Shown in pieces: positions 55,406-63,785 of a stretch of 64,000 nucleotides of DNA. The notes under the pieces are model-generated. The model saw only the letters and a list, made by a program, of their open reading frames with translations. It was not told the origin of the DNA and did no database searches. A program made the translations under genes and the position numbers. The first letter of the stretch is position 1, and each line of letters begins with the position of its first letter. The stretch is taken from the NCBI RefSeq assembly GCF_002902905.1, contig NZ_CP026124.1:5456001-5520000 (forward strand). Direction: 5' to 3'. The stretch is from Achromobacter sp. AONIH1. GTDB taxonomy: Bacteria; Pseudomonadota; Gammaproteobacteria; Burkholderiales; Burkholderiaceae_B.

Positions 55406-56217
55406 CGTGTCCAGCTCCTGATCCATATGCCGCTGCCCTGTTCCACCGGGGTCGCGGTCCATTGCAATGCCGCGTCGTCCCGTTCCCAGCGCTGCGCCGC
55501 GCCTGCCGGAACTCGCGCGGCGCGCCAACCCGCGTCGCGCAGGCGACGCTGCGCCAAGGCCTGCGCCCGACGCGGGGACAAGGCGCTGCGCCAGATCTGT
55601 TCCCGCATGCGGCGGCCGTCTTCATGGATTTCAAAATCCAGCTTCAGGCTCGCGTCCGCAGGCAGCCACGCGGGCGGCACAAAAGCGGCCGGCGCGCCAA
55701 GCCGGACCTGAGAAATGCTGCCGACGGTACGCCGCGCCCCCACGGCTTCCATCTGCGCCACCCATTGCGCGTCGCCCACCTTTCCCGACAGCAAAACCTG
55801 TCCAGGCAACACATGCAGATCAACAAGGGCGGGCTGCTGCCCGGACAGCGAACGTATGAGTTCCGGCACGTCCTGCGGCGTGTCGAACACGAGCACGCCC
55901 GCCGGCTGGCCATACAGCCAGAGACGGTCGGCCAACCACTGCCGCCGGGCACCGGCGGCCAGCTGCAGGTTGGCAGGCGTTGCGGGCCGCGTAACCGCCA
56001 ATGCCATGCCATCGGTGACGAGCCCGCGAGTCGCCGCATCCGGCCACAAGGCTTGCACGGTCTGGGCGCCCGCGCGGGGCAACGCGCCAGCCGTCAAGGC
56101 CAACGTCGCGGCCAGCGCGCGGCGGCATATTTCAGCCACGGAGCCGAAGCATGACGCCGGGCGTGCGCCGCCCCGTGCGCAGGATGTGGCAAAGAACGGG
56201 GACAGGAGTAACCTCAC
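55402..56217 (-). CDS. Exported Tad-locus protein of unknown function
   Basis: A 271-residue protein. The start is GTG at 56217, overlapping the TadE-like stop by 4 bases (GTGA). A hydrophobic stretch ending GALPRAGAQ near residue 50 is a likely signal peptide, preceded by an unusually long n-region; a later start is possible. The rest is soluble with no motif that I recognise; DVPELIRSLSGQQPALVDLHVLPGQVLLSGKV suggests a secretin-N/BON-like fold. Its place in the coupled operon, next to cpaB and the secretin, points to a periplasmic role in pilus assembly. Confidence 0.75.
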   Translation of the reverse strand: MRLLLSPFFATSCARGGARPASCFGSVAEICRRALAATLALTAGALPRAGAQTVQALWPDAATRGLVTDGMALAVTRPATPANLQLAAGARRQWLADRLWLYGQPAGVLVFDTPQDVPELIRSLSGQQPALVDLHVLPGQVLLSGKVGDAQWVAQMEAVGARRTVGSISQVRLGAPAAFVPPAWLPADASLKLDFEIHEDGRRMREQIWRSALSPRRAQALAQRRLRDAGWRAARVPAGAAQRWERDDAALQWTATPVEQGSGIWIRSWTR

Positions 56218-56837
56218 GGCCGCCCCCCATCCGCGAAGAGGCTGTCGGCCGCTGCCACGTCATGCCATGCCGCGAGCCAATCCATGGACAGCGCGGGCCG
56301 GCCCCAAGGGGACTCGGCCGTCTCCAGCAGTTGACCCATGGCGCGCGCGCGTTCCTGCGAAACCTGCGATACCCGCCGCCACGACAGGCTCGCGGCGCCG
56401 ACACGACGCTGCGCGTCCGCATCATCGCGTGCATGTCCCGCCCCGCTCAGCACCTGGACCTGGCGACTGATGCGCAAACCGGAAAACGGCGGTGGCATAG
56501 CGACCGTCGTATCGGCGCGCACCTGCACCAGCCGGGCCTCGCCCAACCAATCGTTGCGCAAGGACTGGCTCGCGGCGGACGCGGATCCGCCGCGAGCCAC
56601 CTGCGCGACGCCGCGCAGGGCCACGCCATTGCGCACGTCGTGCAAGGACATGGCCTGCCCGCGCGCGGCGGTCATGGCGGCCTTGCGGCTGGAATTGCCC
56701 AGCTGCATGGCCGCAAGCTGCGCCCGCCCCAGGCCCAGCGCGGCGTGCAGCAACAACGTCAGCAAGGACAGCAACAGCACGGACTCGATCAAGGCCTGCC
56801 CGCGTTGCGCGGCAAGCGGAAGGCACACGTCCCTCAT
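56214..56837 (-). CDS. TadE-like pseudopilin
   Basis: A 207-residue protein with a prepilin-like N-terminus. Cleavage after Gly13 would leave QALIES with Glu at +5, followed by a hydrophobic helix (VLLLSLLTLLLHAALGLG). This matches TadE-type minor pseudopilins, which are processed by the Tad prepilin peptidase. The rest of the chain is polar with no known motif. The ATG at 56837 overlaps the upstream stop by 4 bases. Confidence 0.82.
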   Translation of the reverse strand: MRDVCLPLAAQRGQALIESVLLLSLLTLLLHAALGLGRAQLAAMQLGNSSRKAAMTAARGQAMSLHDVRNGVALRGVAQVARGGSASAASQSLRNDWLGEARLVQVRADTTVAMPPPFSGLRISRQVQVLSGAGHARDDADAQRRVGAASLSWRRVSQVSQERARAMGQLLETAESPWGRPALSMDWLAAWHDVAAADSLFADGGRP

Positions 56838-58216
56838 GGCCTGCCCTCCTGGCCTTCCTCCGCAGGCCCGGCAGCAGCCAGCCGGGCCTGCCAATACGGG
56901 CGGAACAAGGTGGCAAGCTCGTCTCGCCCATCCGGGCTCGGCGACGGCCGGACGAAATAGGTCTGCGCCGTGCTGGACGCCATGATGGTCCGGGCATACG
57001 GATTGCCCGGCCGCGCCGTTTCCGGCACGCCATTCGGCGCCAGGCGCGCCTGCACAGTGAAACTCAAGGGAAGCCCCCGCCTGGACCGCGCGATATCGTG
57101 GTACGCGGGCAGCCCCGAGCCCGCCGCTTGCCGCCCCTGGGCCATGCCGTAGGAATTCGCCAACGGATTGCCCGTCCCGGCCACAAGGTCCCAGCCCGCA
57201 AAGGCCTGCACCCAGCGCCAGAAGTCCTGTTGCGAGAAGTCCGCCGGTGGCGCGTCCGCGTAGCGCAGACTCGCGGGCGGCGGGCTGGCGCCATCGAGCG
57301 CGATGCCCCAACCCATTGCGTACTCGCGAAAATAGCAGCCGATCCATCGATTGCTGCGCAAGGCGTGGAAGGACTGCGTGTCGACTGCCGCCCAACGGCC
57401 GTCCGGCCCCAGCCACGTCGCGCCGCCGCGTCGTAGCTCGTTGCGCAGCGATGGGCACGACGACAGCACCGCCGTCGCGCCACTGCGGGTGGCATCGCGA
57501 GACGCAAGGAAACCGTAGCGCCGCGCCGCCGCCCGCGCGGCATCGGCCAGGCCGGAGCCGGAGCCGGGCGCGATGCGTTCGATGAATCCCGCCGCGCTGT
57601 CATCAAGCACGCGCAGGCTCAGACCGGCCAGCGGCGTGTCGACGACTTCGACCGTGTGCGTCCCATCCGCTTGCTCGCCAGAAAAACTGGCATGCAACAC
57701 CCGCGACATGATGCGGTCGCGCTCGGCGATCAGGTCGCGGGCCTCGGCCGCCGCCACATCCGCCAGCACGCCATGCACGACGGCGTCGTGCCGCGCCAGC
57801 GCATCCGCCAGGCCGGCCCCGGCGCCGGGCAGGCCTTGCATGTCGCGATAAGCCTGCCCGGCGCGGGCGCCGAACAGATTACCCAGCAGACTGGGAGGCG
57901 GGTTGCGGCGTCGGGCCTGCGCCTGCGCGCTATCGAGGTAGCGCGCCGACGCGGCCAGCGTGACCAGGTGCGCCATCGCAACCTGATGCGCGATCTGACT
58001 GCGATTGGCATAGGCGATGGCATTGAGGTGGCGCGCCTGCAGCAGCGCGCCGCTGTACGCGGCCGCGTCCACGGCGTGGGTCAGCCGGACGCGCTGCTCG
58101 ATGATCCTGCCCAGTCTGTGCATGGCGACCAGCGCCGCGACGGCGCCGGCCAGCAGGACGAGGCCCGCGACCAAGGCCTGCCCGCGCTGCGCCGACGCAT
58201 GGCCGTGGCGCGCCAT
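56834..58216 (-). CDS. TadG-like Tad pilus protein
   Basis: A 460-residue protein with an N-terminal membrane helix (QALVAGLVLLAGAVAALVAM) and a large, mostly periplasmic domain. QRGQALVAGLVLL, then THAVDAAAYSGALLQARHLNAIAYANRSQ, is the TadG/TadE-like 'Flp pilus-assembly' N-terminal pattern. There is no prepilin Glu at +5, so processing is not expected. The start at 58216 shares one base with the pilin stop (TGATG); a GTG one codon earlier is also possible. It is second in the operon, directly after the pilin gene. Confidence 0.82.
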   Translation of the reverse strand: MARHGHASAQRGQALVAGLVLLAGAVAALVAMHRLGRIIEQRVRLTHAVDAAAYSGALLQARHLNAIAYANRSQIAHQVAMAHLVTLAASARYLDSAQAQARRRNPPPSLLGNLFGARAGQAYRDMQGLPGAGAGLADALARHDAVVHGVLADVAAAEARDLIAERDRIMSRVLHASFSGEQADGTHTVEVVDTPLAGLSLRVLDDSAAGFIERIAPGSGSGLADAARAAARRYGFLASRDATRSGATAVLSSCPSLRNELRRGGATWLGPDGRWAAVDTQSFHALRSNRWIGCYFREYAMGWGIALDGASPPPASLRYADAPPADFSQQDFWRWVQAFAGWDLVAGTGNPLANSYGMAQGRQAAGSGLPAYHDIARSRRGLPLSFTVQARLAPNGVPETARPGNPYARTIMASSTAQTYFVRPSPSPDGRDELATLFRPYWQARLAAAGPAEEGQEGRP

Positions 58217-58482
58217 CACTTGCCGCCCGCCACGTTGCCGCCATAGGCCTTGAGTGACACGGCCCGGGTTTCGCCCGCTGCCTTCTGCGCGGCCTGCCGC
58301 CCCGCGCGCAGCGACGCGCTGCCGTCTTCGCCGGACAGCTCATGGGCCATGGCCGCGACCTGCGCGCGCACCACCTGGCCGAAGTACTGATAGACCGCGA
58401 TGGCCGCCACCGCCACCAGGGCCACGACGATGATGTATTCGGTCATGCCCTGGCCCGCCTGCCGCTTCAAATTGCGCCGCAT
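58216..58482 (-). CDS. flp: Flp-type IVb pilin
   Basis: An 88-residue major pilin. The prepilin site is Gly10, leaving QGMTEYIIVV with Glu at +5 and Tyr at +6 of the mature chain, the Flp signature. It is followed by a 20-residue hydrophobic helix (IIVVALVAVAAIAVYQYF). The mature protein, about 78 residues, is somewhat longer than typical Flp. GGAG precedes the ATG at 58482 by 7 bases and partly overlaps an upstream hairpin. It is first in the Tad operon. No prepilin peptidase gene (TadV/CpaA) is in the window. Confidence 0.92.
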   Translation of the reverse strand: MRRNLKRQAGQGMTEYIIVVALVAVAAIAVYQYFGQVVRAQVAAMAHELSGEDGSASLRAGRQAAQKAAGETRAVSLKAYGGNVAGGK

Positions 58483-58842
58483 TTCCGTTCTCCGACACTG
58501 TGTAGGGATCCACAGTGTCGGCGGCGCGCGAACGCCCGACCATTCGCGCATGCCGAGACGGACAAAACCGGCCCGCTCGCCTTGACAGCAGCAATCCGGG
58601 CTGCCGCCGCCGGCCGGCCACGGCCCGCGCCCCGCCATATGGGGACGTGTAACACCCTGATTTTCTGGGGTTTTCCCTATTGCCCGCCGCTACCCCCGGC
58701 AGTAGATTGGACTCGCCGGGCTGTCTGACACCCATCGCGTGCGAAGCCGGGCAGGAGCGCCTCAGACTCATCCAGAGCTGGGGCGCTCTTCCATTTGGGG
58801 ACGCCATTGCGCCGCATGCCGGTGCCTCTGCCCCGGTCGGCC
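58483..58842. other. Intergenic region upstream of flp
   Basis: 360 bases between the end of the SdpI-like gene and flp, both on the minus strand. It holds the flp leader hairpin at 58492-58521 and the Tad operon promoter, which I cannot place with confidence. The rest is GC-rich with no convincing open frame. Confidence 0.5.
58492..58521 (-). promoter_or_regulatory. Leader hairpin abutting the flp ribosome binding site
   Basis: CCGACACTGTG and its exact complement (11 bp) flank an 8-base loop in the flp 5' leader. The last two G of the 3' arm are also the first bases of the GGAG Shine-Dalgarno, so folding could limit flp translation. Confidence 0.55.
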
Positions 58843-59535
58843 TCAAGCCTGTCGCTCGGGATCCGCGCGCCAGACCCGCCAGCTTTCTATCGTGGCCACC
58901 AGCGCGCCGCCGAGGACCACGGCCAGCAGCAGTGCGTAGCCGTGCGCTTCATCCACGATGGGCAAGAGCGCCAGTCCGGTCAGGCTGCCCAGGAAATAGA
59001 TGTGGCCGAGCATGCGGTTGGCCCGCTCCCAGGCCAGGCGGCTGCGCCGCGTCCAGTAGACGCGCAGCCCTACCCAGGGATTGGGCCCGGCCTTGCCGAG
59101 CAAGGCGCCCACGACCAGGACTCCCACCCATGCCAGCACCAGCCCCCAACGGGCGATCCAGAGCGGGTCCGCTCCCGGCTGCACCCGGCCCAGCCCCAGC
59201 GCCACCAGCAGCGCGGTCACGAACGCAAAGCCCAGCGCCGTGCAGACGCGGGCCGCCACCAGGGACTTGCGGGTGCCGGCCGCCACGTCCGCGCGCGCCA
59301 GCACGCGTTTCATCATGGACTCCAGGCCCAGCGTCAGGACGGCGAAGCCCAGCAGGACGCCCGCGGCCTCCAGCCTGCTGCCCCAACGGTCGACATTGCC
59401 GTGCATGTCGAAGTGCATGGGCAACGGCCCCTGCGGTCCGTACAGAGCGATGTACGCGGCCAGGCCGACCTGCGCCGCGAACAGCGCATAAACGCCCTTG
59501 CCCAGCAGGCCGTCCGATGATTCCACGCTTTTCAT
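58843..59535 (-). CDS. SdpI/DUF1648-family membrane protein
   Basis: A 230-residue inner-membrane protein with six or so helices. It opens with a DUF1648-like segment (PLPMHFDMHGNVDRWGS) and has the SdpI-type block GKAGPNPWVGLRVYWTRRSRLAWERANRMLGHIYFLGSL. In Bacillus SdpI gives immunity to the SdpC toxin and sequesters its repressor SdpR; here no toxin gene is seen. The ATG overlaps the ArsR-type gene by 4 bases (ATGA), the same regulator-membrane protein pairing as sdpR-sdpI. Confidence 0.9.
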   Translation of the reverse strand: MKSVESSDGLLGKGVYALFAAQVGLAAYIALYGPQGPLPMHFDMHGNVDRWGSRLEAAGVLLGFAVLTLGLESMMKRVLARADVAAGTRKSLVAARVCTALGFAFVTALLVALGLGRVQPGADPLWIARWGLVLAWVGVLVVGALLGKAGPNPWVGLRVYWTRRSRLAWERANRMLGHIYFLGSLTGLALLPIVDEAHGYALLLAVVLGGALVATIESWRVWRADPERQA

Positions 59536-59837
59536 GATGTTCCCGGTTTCCTGGTCTTGGACGCCCGCGCACCCGGGCGCCCCGCTCCCGCCAGATCCAG
59601 CAGGAACGCCAGCGCATCCTCGAACGCGCCGGAGACCAGCCGATAACGGACCGAGGTGCCGGCGCGCTCGGCCTCGATCAGCCCGGCATCCTTCAAGACG
59701 GCCAGATGCCCGGTGATGGTGGGCCAGCTCATGTCGAACAGCCGGGCGATATCGCCGGACGCCATCGGCCCCTCGCGCAACGCGGCGATGATCTCCCGGC
59801 GGGTGGGATTGGAGAGTGCCTTGAAAGTGTCGTTCAT
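59532..59837 (-). CDS. ArsR-family (SdpR-like) repressor
   Basis: A 101-residue winged-helix repressor. FKALSNPTRREIIAALREGPMASGDIARLFDMSWPTITGHLAVLKDAGLIEAERAGTSVRYRL is the ArsR fold, and the SNPTRREI opening is the SdpR/autorepressor type. No metal-binding Cys cluster is present. It is coupled to the SdpI-like gene. A tandem 16-bp repeat lies 4-35 bases upstream of its start and is the likely operator. Confidence 0.93.
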   Translation of the reverse strand: MNDTFKALSNPTRREIIAALREGPMASGDIARLFDMSWPTITGHLAVLKDAGLIEAERAGTSVRYRLVSGAFEDALAFLLDLAGAGRPGARASKTRKPGTS

Positions 59838-59840
59838 TTC

Positions 59841-59872
59841 GGAAAAATATTAATTTGGAAAAATCCTAATTT
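59841..59872. promoter_or_regulatory. Tandem 16-bp direct repeat, likely ArsR-type operator
   Basis: GGAAAAATATTAATTT (59841-59856) is followed without a gap by GGAAAAATCCTAATTT (59857-59872), matching at 14 of 16 positions. It is an AT-rich island directly in front of the ArsR-type gene start. A 16-base period would put two dimers on offset faces of the helix. Confidence 0.65.
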
Positions 59873-59975
59873 CAAGACGCAAGGCCGTCGCGATTACAAA
59901 ATCCATACAGAGTCCGCCAATCCCATCACGAATGCCTGGCTAGCATGGCGGCTGCACACCCCCGCCCGACTACCC

Positions 59976-61175
59976 ATGCCAGCAAACCGACCGTCGGCCG
60001 CCTTGGCGCACATCAGCATGGACGCGCAGCGCACGCCGGCGATCGACGCCTTGCGGGGCTGCGCCGTGCTGTGCGTCGTGCTGCTGCACATCCAGATCCA
60101 CATGCCGCAGGAGCAGAGCCTGCTTGGCAGGATATTGCCCCAGGCGCTGTTCAACATCGTGTTCCGCAGCGGCTACTACGGCGTGATCATCTTTTTCGTT
60201 ATCTCCGGATTCCTCGTCACGCGCTCGGCGCTGGAACGCTGGGGATCCCTGGATGCCGTACCCTGGCGCGCCTTTCTGCTGCGGCGCGCGGCGCGCATTT
60301 ATCCCTGCCTGCTGCTCCTGCTGATCGTGCTGGCGGCGCTGCACGGGCTGGACGTGCCCGGATTCGTCATCGAGACCACCAGCCTAGCGCGCGCGGCGCT
60401 GGCAGCGTTGGGCATGCACCTGAACTGGCTGGAAGCGCGCACCGGCTATCTGCCCGCCGCCTGGAACGTGCTGTGGTCGCTGTCGGTGGAAGAGGCGTTC
60501 TACCTGGCGTTTCCGCTGCTTTGCATGCTGGCGCTGGCGACGGGAGAACGGCTGCTGAAGCTGACGCTGCTGCTGTTCGTGGCGCTGGGGCCGTTCGCCC
60601 GCGTCGCCTTCCCCGACAACGAGATCTGGGCGGACCACTCCTATCTTTCCTGCCTGGACGGCATCGCCATCGGCTGCCTGGCCGCGCTGTACAGCGCCCG
60701 CGCGCGCCATGTGCCGACCCGCCTGTTCATGCTGTGCGGCGGCGTTCTGTTCGCGCTGGTGTTCTTCCTGCGCAAGGCGACCTACGCGCTGGGACTGACC
60801 GGCGCCGGCCTGAACGTGACGGCGCTGGAAATCGGCGCGGCCTTGCTGCTGATCGCCTGGAGCCGCCGCAAGCCGAGCCTGGAGCCGCCCGGGCTATGCC
60901 TGGCGTTCCTGCGCTGGATGGGTGTGAACAGCTACGAGATCTATCTGACGCACATGTTCCCGGTGATGCTGCTGGCCTCGGTGTCGTGCCGCAACGCCAT
61001 CGCGGCCGACGGCTGGTGCTCGGCCGCGCTCAGCGCCAGTGCGGCGCTGGCCGTGCTGCTGTCGGCGCTGCTGGGCAGCCTGGTCGCGCGCTACTATTCC
61101 ACGCCCATGCGACGCCGGCTCACGCAGCTGACCGGCGGCCTGCCCCGACGGCGTCAGGCGCGGATGCGCGCCTGA
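59976..61175 (+). CDS. Acyltransferase 3 family membrane protein (O-acetyltransferase type)
   Basis: A 399-residue inner-membrane acyltransferase with about ten helices. IDALRGCAVLCVVLLHIQIH near the N-terminus has the family RG and catalytic His. YYGVIIFFVISGFLVTRSALER, RRAARIYPCLLLLL and WSLSVEEAFYLAFPLL follow in order. These enzymes acylate surface sugars such as LPS or exopolysaccharide; the target is unknown. The ATG at 59976 is used; 60018 is an alternative. It is divergent from the ArsR-type gene and shares its upstream region with the 16-bp repeats. Confidence 0.93.
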   Translation: MPANRPSAALAHISMDAQRTPAIDALRGCAVLCVVLLHIQIHMPQEQSLLGRILPQALFNIVFRSGYYGVIIFFVISGFLVTRSALERWGSLDAVPWRAFLLRRAARIYPCLLLLLIVLAALHGLDVPGFVIETTSLARAALAALGMHLNWLEARTGYLPAAWNVLWSLSVEEAFYLAFPLLCMLALATGERLLKLTLLLFVALGPFARVAFPDNEIWADHSYLSCLDGIAIGCLAALYSARARHVPTRLFMLCGGVLFALVFFLRKATYALGLTGAGLNVTALEIGAALLLIAWSRRKPSLEPPGLCLAFLRWMGVNSYEIYLTHMFPVMLLASVSCRNAIAADGWCSAALSASAALAVLLSALLGSLVARYYSTPMRRRLTQLTGGLPRRRQARMRA

Positions 61176-61190
61176 ACCCTTGCCACCGCG

Positions 61191-62189
61191 CTACGCGACC
61201 GCCACACCCTCCCGCTGCCCGAACTGGCGGCGGTATTCAGTGGGGCTCACTCCCATCTTGCGGCGGAAATGATGCCGCATGGTCATGGCCGTGCCCAGCC
61301 CCGTCCGCGTGGCGATCTGCTCGATGGACAGCCCCGTGCGTTCCAGCAGCTCGCGCGCGATATCCAGCCTGGCCCGCACGATCCAATCGGCCGGCGTCAT
61401 GCCCGTGGCCGCCTGGAAGCGGCGCAGGAACGTGCGCTCGCTCATGGCGGCGCTCGCGGCCAGATCGGCGATCCGCAAGGGCTGGTCGATACGCGCGCGC
61501 AGCGCATCGAGCACCGGGGCCAGCGAACCGCCCTCTTCCTGGTCGACCGGCGACTCCACGAACTGCGCCTGACCGCCCTCGCGATGCGGCGGGATCACCA
61601 GCCTACGCGCCACCTGGTTGGCCCTGGCCGGCCCGTAATCGCGACGCAGCAGGTGCAGGCACAGATCCAGGCCCGCCGCGCTGCCCGCCGACGTCAGCAG
61701 CTGCCCCTCGTCCACATACAGCACGTCCGCATCGACCTGGATGCGCGGATACCGGCTGCGCAGGGCATCGGCATAGCGCCAGTGCGTGGTCGCGCGCTTG
61801 CCGTCGAGCAAGCCGGTCGCCGCCAGCACAAAGGCCCCGGAACAGATCGACAGCAGGCGCGCGCCGCGCGCGTGGGCCAGGCGCAAGGCGTCGATCACGG
61901 CGGCCGGCACCGGCTCGTCAGCGCCGCGCCAACCCGGAACGATGATGGTGCCGGCCTGCGCCAGCCTGTCCACCCCGCCATCGCTTTCCATGATCAGGCC
62001 GTATTGGCTCCTGACCCTGCGCCTGCCGACGGCGCAGGTTTCGAAGCGGTACCAGTCGGCGCCGAACTCAGGCCGGGGCAGGCCGAACACCTCGGCCGCG
62101 CATGAGAATTCGAAAACGCACAAGCCGTCGTACACCAATGCCGCGACCAGGGGATTCAGCGGTTTCCGGGGCAATTTCGGTTTTGGCAT
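61191..62189 (-). CDS. GlxA-type AraC-family transcriptional regulator
   Basis: A 332-residue regulator. The N-terminal DJ-1/PfpI-like domain (about 15-185) includes ICSGAFVLAATGLLDGKRATTHW. Two AraC-type helix-turn-helix units follow, with IADLAASAAMSERTFLRRFQAATGMTPADWI and the family signature EQIATRTGLGTAMTMRHHFRRKMGVSPTEYR. FtrA and related transcription factors have this layout. The ATG at 62189 fits the family start; 62231 is possible. It is divergent from a rhodanese gene (106 bases apart), its probable target. Confidence 0.92.
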   Translation of the reverse strand: MPKPKLPRKPLNPLVAALVYDGLCVFEFSCAAEVFGLPRPEFGADWYRFETCAVGRRRVRSQYGLIMESDGGVDRLAQAGTIIVPGWRGADEPVPAAVIDALRLAHARGARLLSICSGAFVLAATGLLDGKRATTHWRYADALRSRYPRIQVDADVLYVDEGQLLTSAGSAAGLDLCLHLLRRDYGPARANQVARRLVIPPHREGGQAQFVESPVDQEEGGSLAPVLDALRARIDQPLRIADLAASAAMSERTFLRRFQAATGMTPADWIVRARLDIARELLERTGLSIEQIATRTGLGTAMTMRHHFRRKMGVSPTEYRRQFGQREGVAVA

Positions 62190-62295
62190 GATTTGATCGA
62201 TAAATGGCGAATCCGCCAATTGTCCGCTCATGCGCGGCCGACAACAATAGGGCCTGCGCGCGCTTGCGCATTCATCCCGAACCAGGAGCCCCAAC

Positions 62296-62709
62296 ATGCC
62301 AGTCAATGCCGTGACCCAGATCCCCGCCGCCCCCGCCGATGAGGCCGTCCGGCATTTCGAGGCTGCGTTCCGGTTCGAGACGGATTGCTGGGACACGCAC
62401 GAGGCGCTGAGCCAGCAGGCTGATCCCGGCTTCGTGCTGCTGGACGTGCGCAGCCCGGAGAACTATGCGCAAGGCCATGTGCCCGGCGCGCTCAGCCTGC
62501 CGCGGCGCAAGATCATCGCCTCGCGCATGCGGCAGCAATACGAAGCCGGCACGCTGTTCGTGACGTACTGCGCGGGGCCGCACTGCAACGGCGCGGCCCG
62601 TGCCGCGGCCGCGCTCGCGCGCCTGGGCTATCCGGTGAAGATCATGGCCGGCGGCATCACCGGCTGGATGGATGAAGGCTTTCCCCTGGAGCGGGACGCG
62701 CCGGTTTGA
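62296..62709 (+). CDS. Rhodanese-like sulfurtransferase
   Basis: A 137-residue single-domain rhodanese. LLDVRSPENYAQGHVPGALSLP is the CH2A-type motif and the active loop is YCAGPHCNGAA with Cys92. KIMAGGITGWMDEGFPL is the C-terminal signature. The cytoplasmic protein could transfer sulfane sulfur or detoxify. Pairing with a divergent GlxA-type regulator is common for small rhodaneses of this kind. Confidence 0.93.
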   Translation: MPVNAVTQIPAAPADEAVRHFEAAFRFETDCWDTHEALSQQADPGFVLLDVRSPENYAQGHVPGALSLPRRKIIASRMRQQYEAGTLFVTYCAGPHCNGAARAAAALARLGYPVKIMAGGITGWMDEGFPLERDAPV

Positions 62710-62717
62710 CGCGGCGG

Positions 62718-63785
62718 TCACAGCAAATACAGCCGGAAAGGATAGGCGTAATACAGCCGCTCGGTCCGGCCTGCCTTGCCCTGGAACTCCTGATGTATGC
62801 CGCGGCGCGCCTGGAACAGCGCGTCCATCGGCGAGCGGCCCTGGCTCAAGCCTCCAAAGAAATAGCGGATCATGAGCGTGGATGAATTGCCGGCCTCGTT
62901 GTTGATGAGGGGCGCCAGGAAATGGCGGACGCCATTGCGGCGCGCCGACGCGATGAATGATTCGCTGATGCCCAGCTGGCTCGAATCCAGATAGACCAGC
63001 TTGAACCGGGACCCGTCCAGCGCGTCCGCCTCCATGTCCCGCTCGCCCAGCTCGATGACGTCATCCTCGTCCGCCGGCGCCGATCCCCAGGATGGCGTTA
63101 CCGATCCGTATGCGCTGATCAGCAGGAAGTCGTAGTCCGCGTGCGCGAACATGCGCGGATCGGCCTGCTCGATGTGCAACAGGTCTGACGCCGGGAACAA
63201 GCGCTGCGCTTCGCCCGCGCCATTCTCCGGATCCGTTTCTGGATCGCGCACGATCAGGCCGCGCAGCGGTCCGCCGACGGCAGGCCCTTCGATTGCCGTG
63301 GGCGATGGCCGGGACAGGGCGAAGGCGGTTGGCTTGACCAGGAACAAGGGCTCGCCGTCCACCGGCAGCAGATCCAGCGCGAAATGCAGGAAGCGGGGGT
63401 TGATCTCGAACACCACGCAAGCCGCCTCTCTCAGGGCCGGGCGCAAGGGCCCCAGCAATTCCACCGACAGCAGCTCCAGCCTGGCATCGAACCTGGCATC
63501 CAGTCCCTGGTTGCCATCCAACGCCTCATAGACCTTCAGGAACTCCTTGGCGATGGCATTGACGGAACGCTCGCTGGTCACGGTCAGGGCGGTCTTGCCA
63601 TCGCTGGCGCGCAACGCGAGGCGTCCGCCTTTTTCCAGCAGGACGATTTCCAGGCAGGAGCCCTGCGCCTGCGCCGCCGGGGCGGCCAGCGGCAGGAGCG
63701 ACGCCAGCAACGCCAGCGCGGCGCTGGCCGCGCCGCGCCGCCACGGACGGATCTGCCCGACACGACGACGCATACGGAATGTCAT
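62718..63785 (-). CDS. Exported CHAT-like protein, apparently lacking catalytic residues
   Basis: A 355-residue protein with a signal peptide ending near AQA-QG. The C-terminal 200 residues follow the CHAT (caspase HetF-associated) pattern: LDLLPVDGEPLFLVKPTAFALSRPSP, then a strand DYDFLLISAYG where the catalytic His is expected, then KLVYLDSSQLG where the Cys is expected. The end is ARRNGVRHFLAPLI...SSTLMIRYFFGGLSQGRSPMDALFQARR. Both catalytic positions appear replaced (Tyr/Gly and Ser). The ATG at 63785 is used; a GTG three codons earlier is possible. No partner genes are visible before the window edge. The CHAT call is by eye. Confidence 0.75.
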   Translation of the reverse strand: MTFRMRRRVGQIRPWRRGAASAALALLASLLPLAAPAAQAQGSCLEIVLLEKGGRLALRASDGKTALTVTSERSVNAIAKEFLKVYEALDGNQGLDARFDARLELLSVELLGPLRPALREAACVVFEINPRFLHFALDLLPVDGEPLFLVKPTAFALSRPSPTAIEGPAVGGPLRGLIVRDPETDPENGAGEAQRLFPASDLLHIEQADPRMFAHADYDFLLISAYGSVTPSWGSAPADEDDVIELGERDMEADALDGSRFKLVYLDSSQLGISESFIASARRNGVRHFLAPLINNEAGNSSTLMIRYFFGGLSQGRSPMDALFQARRGIHQEFQGKAGRTERLYYAYPFRLYLL

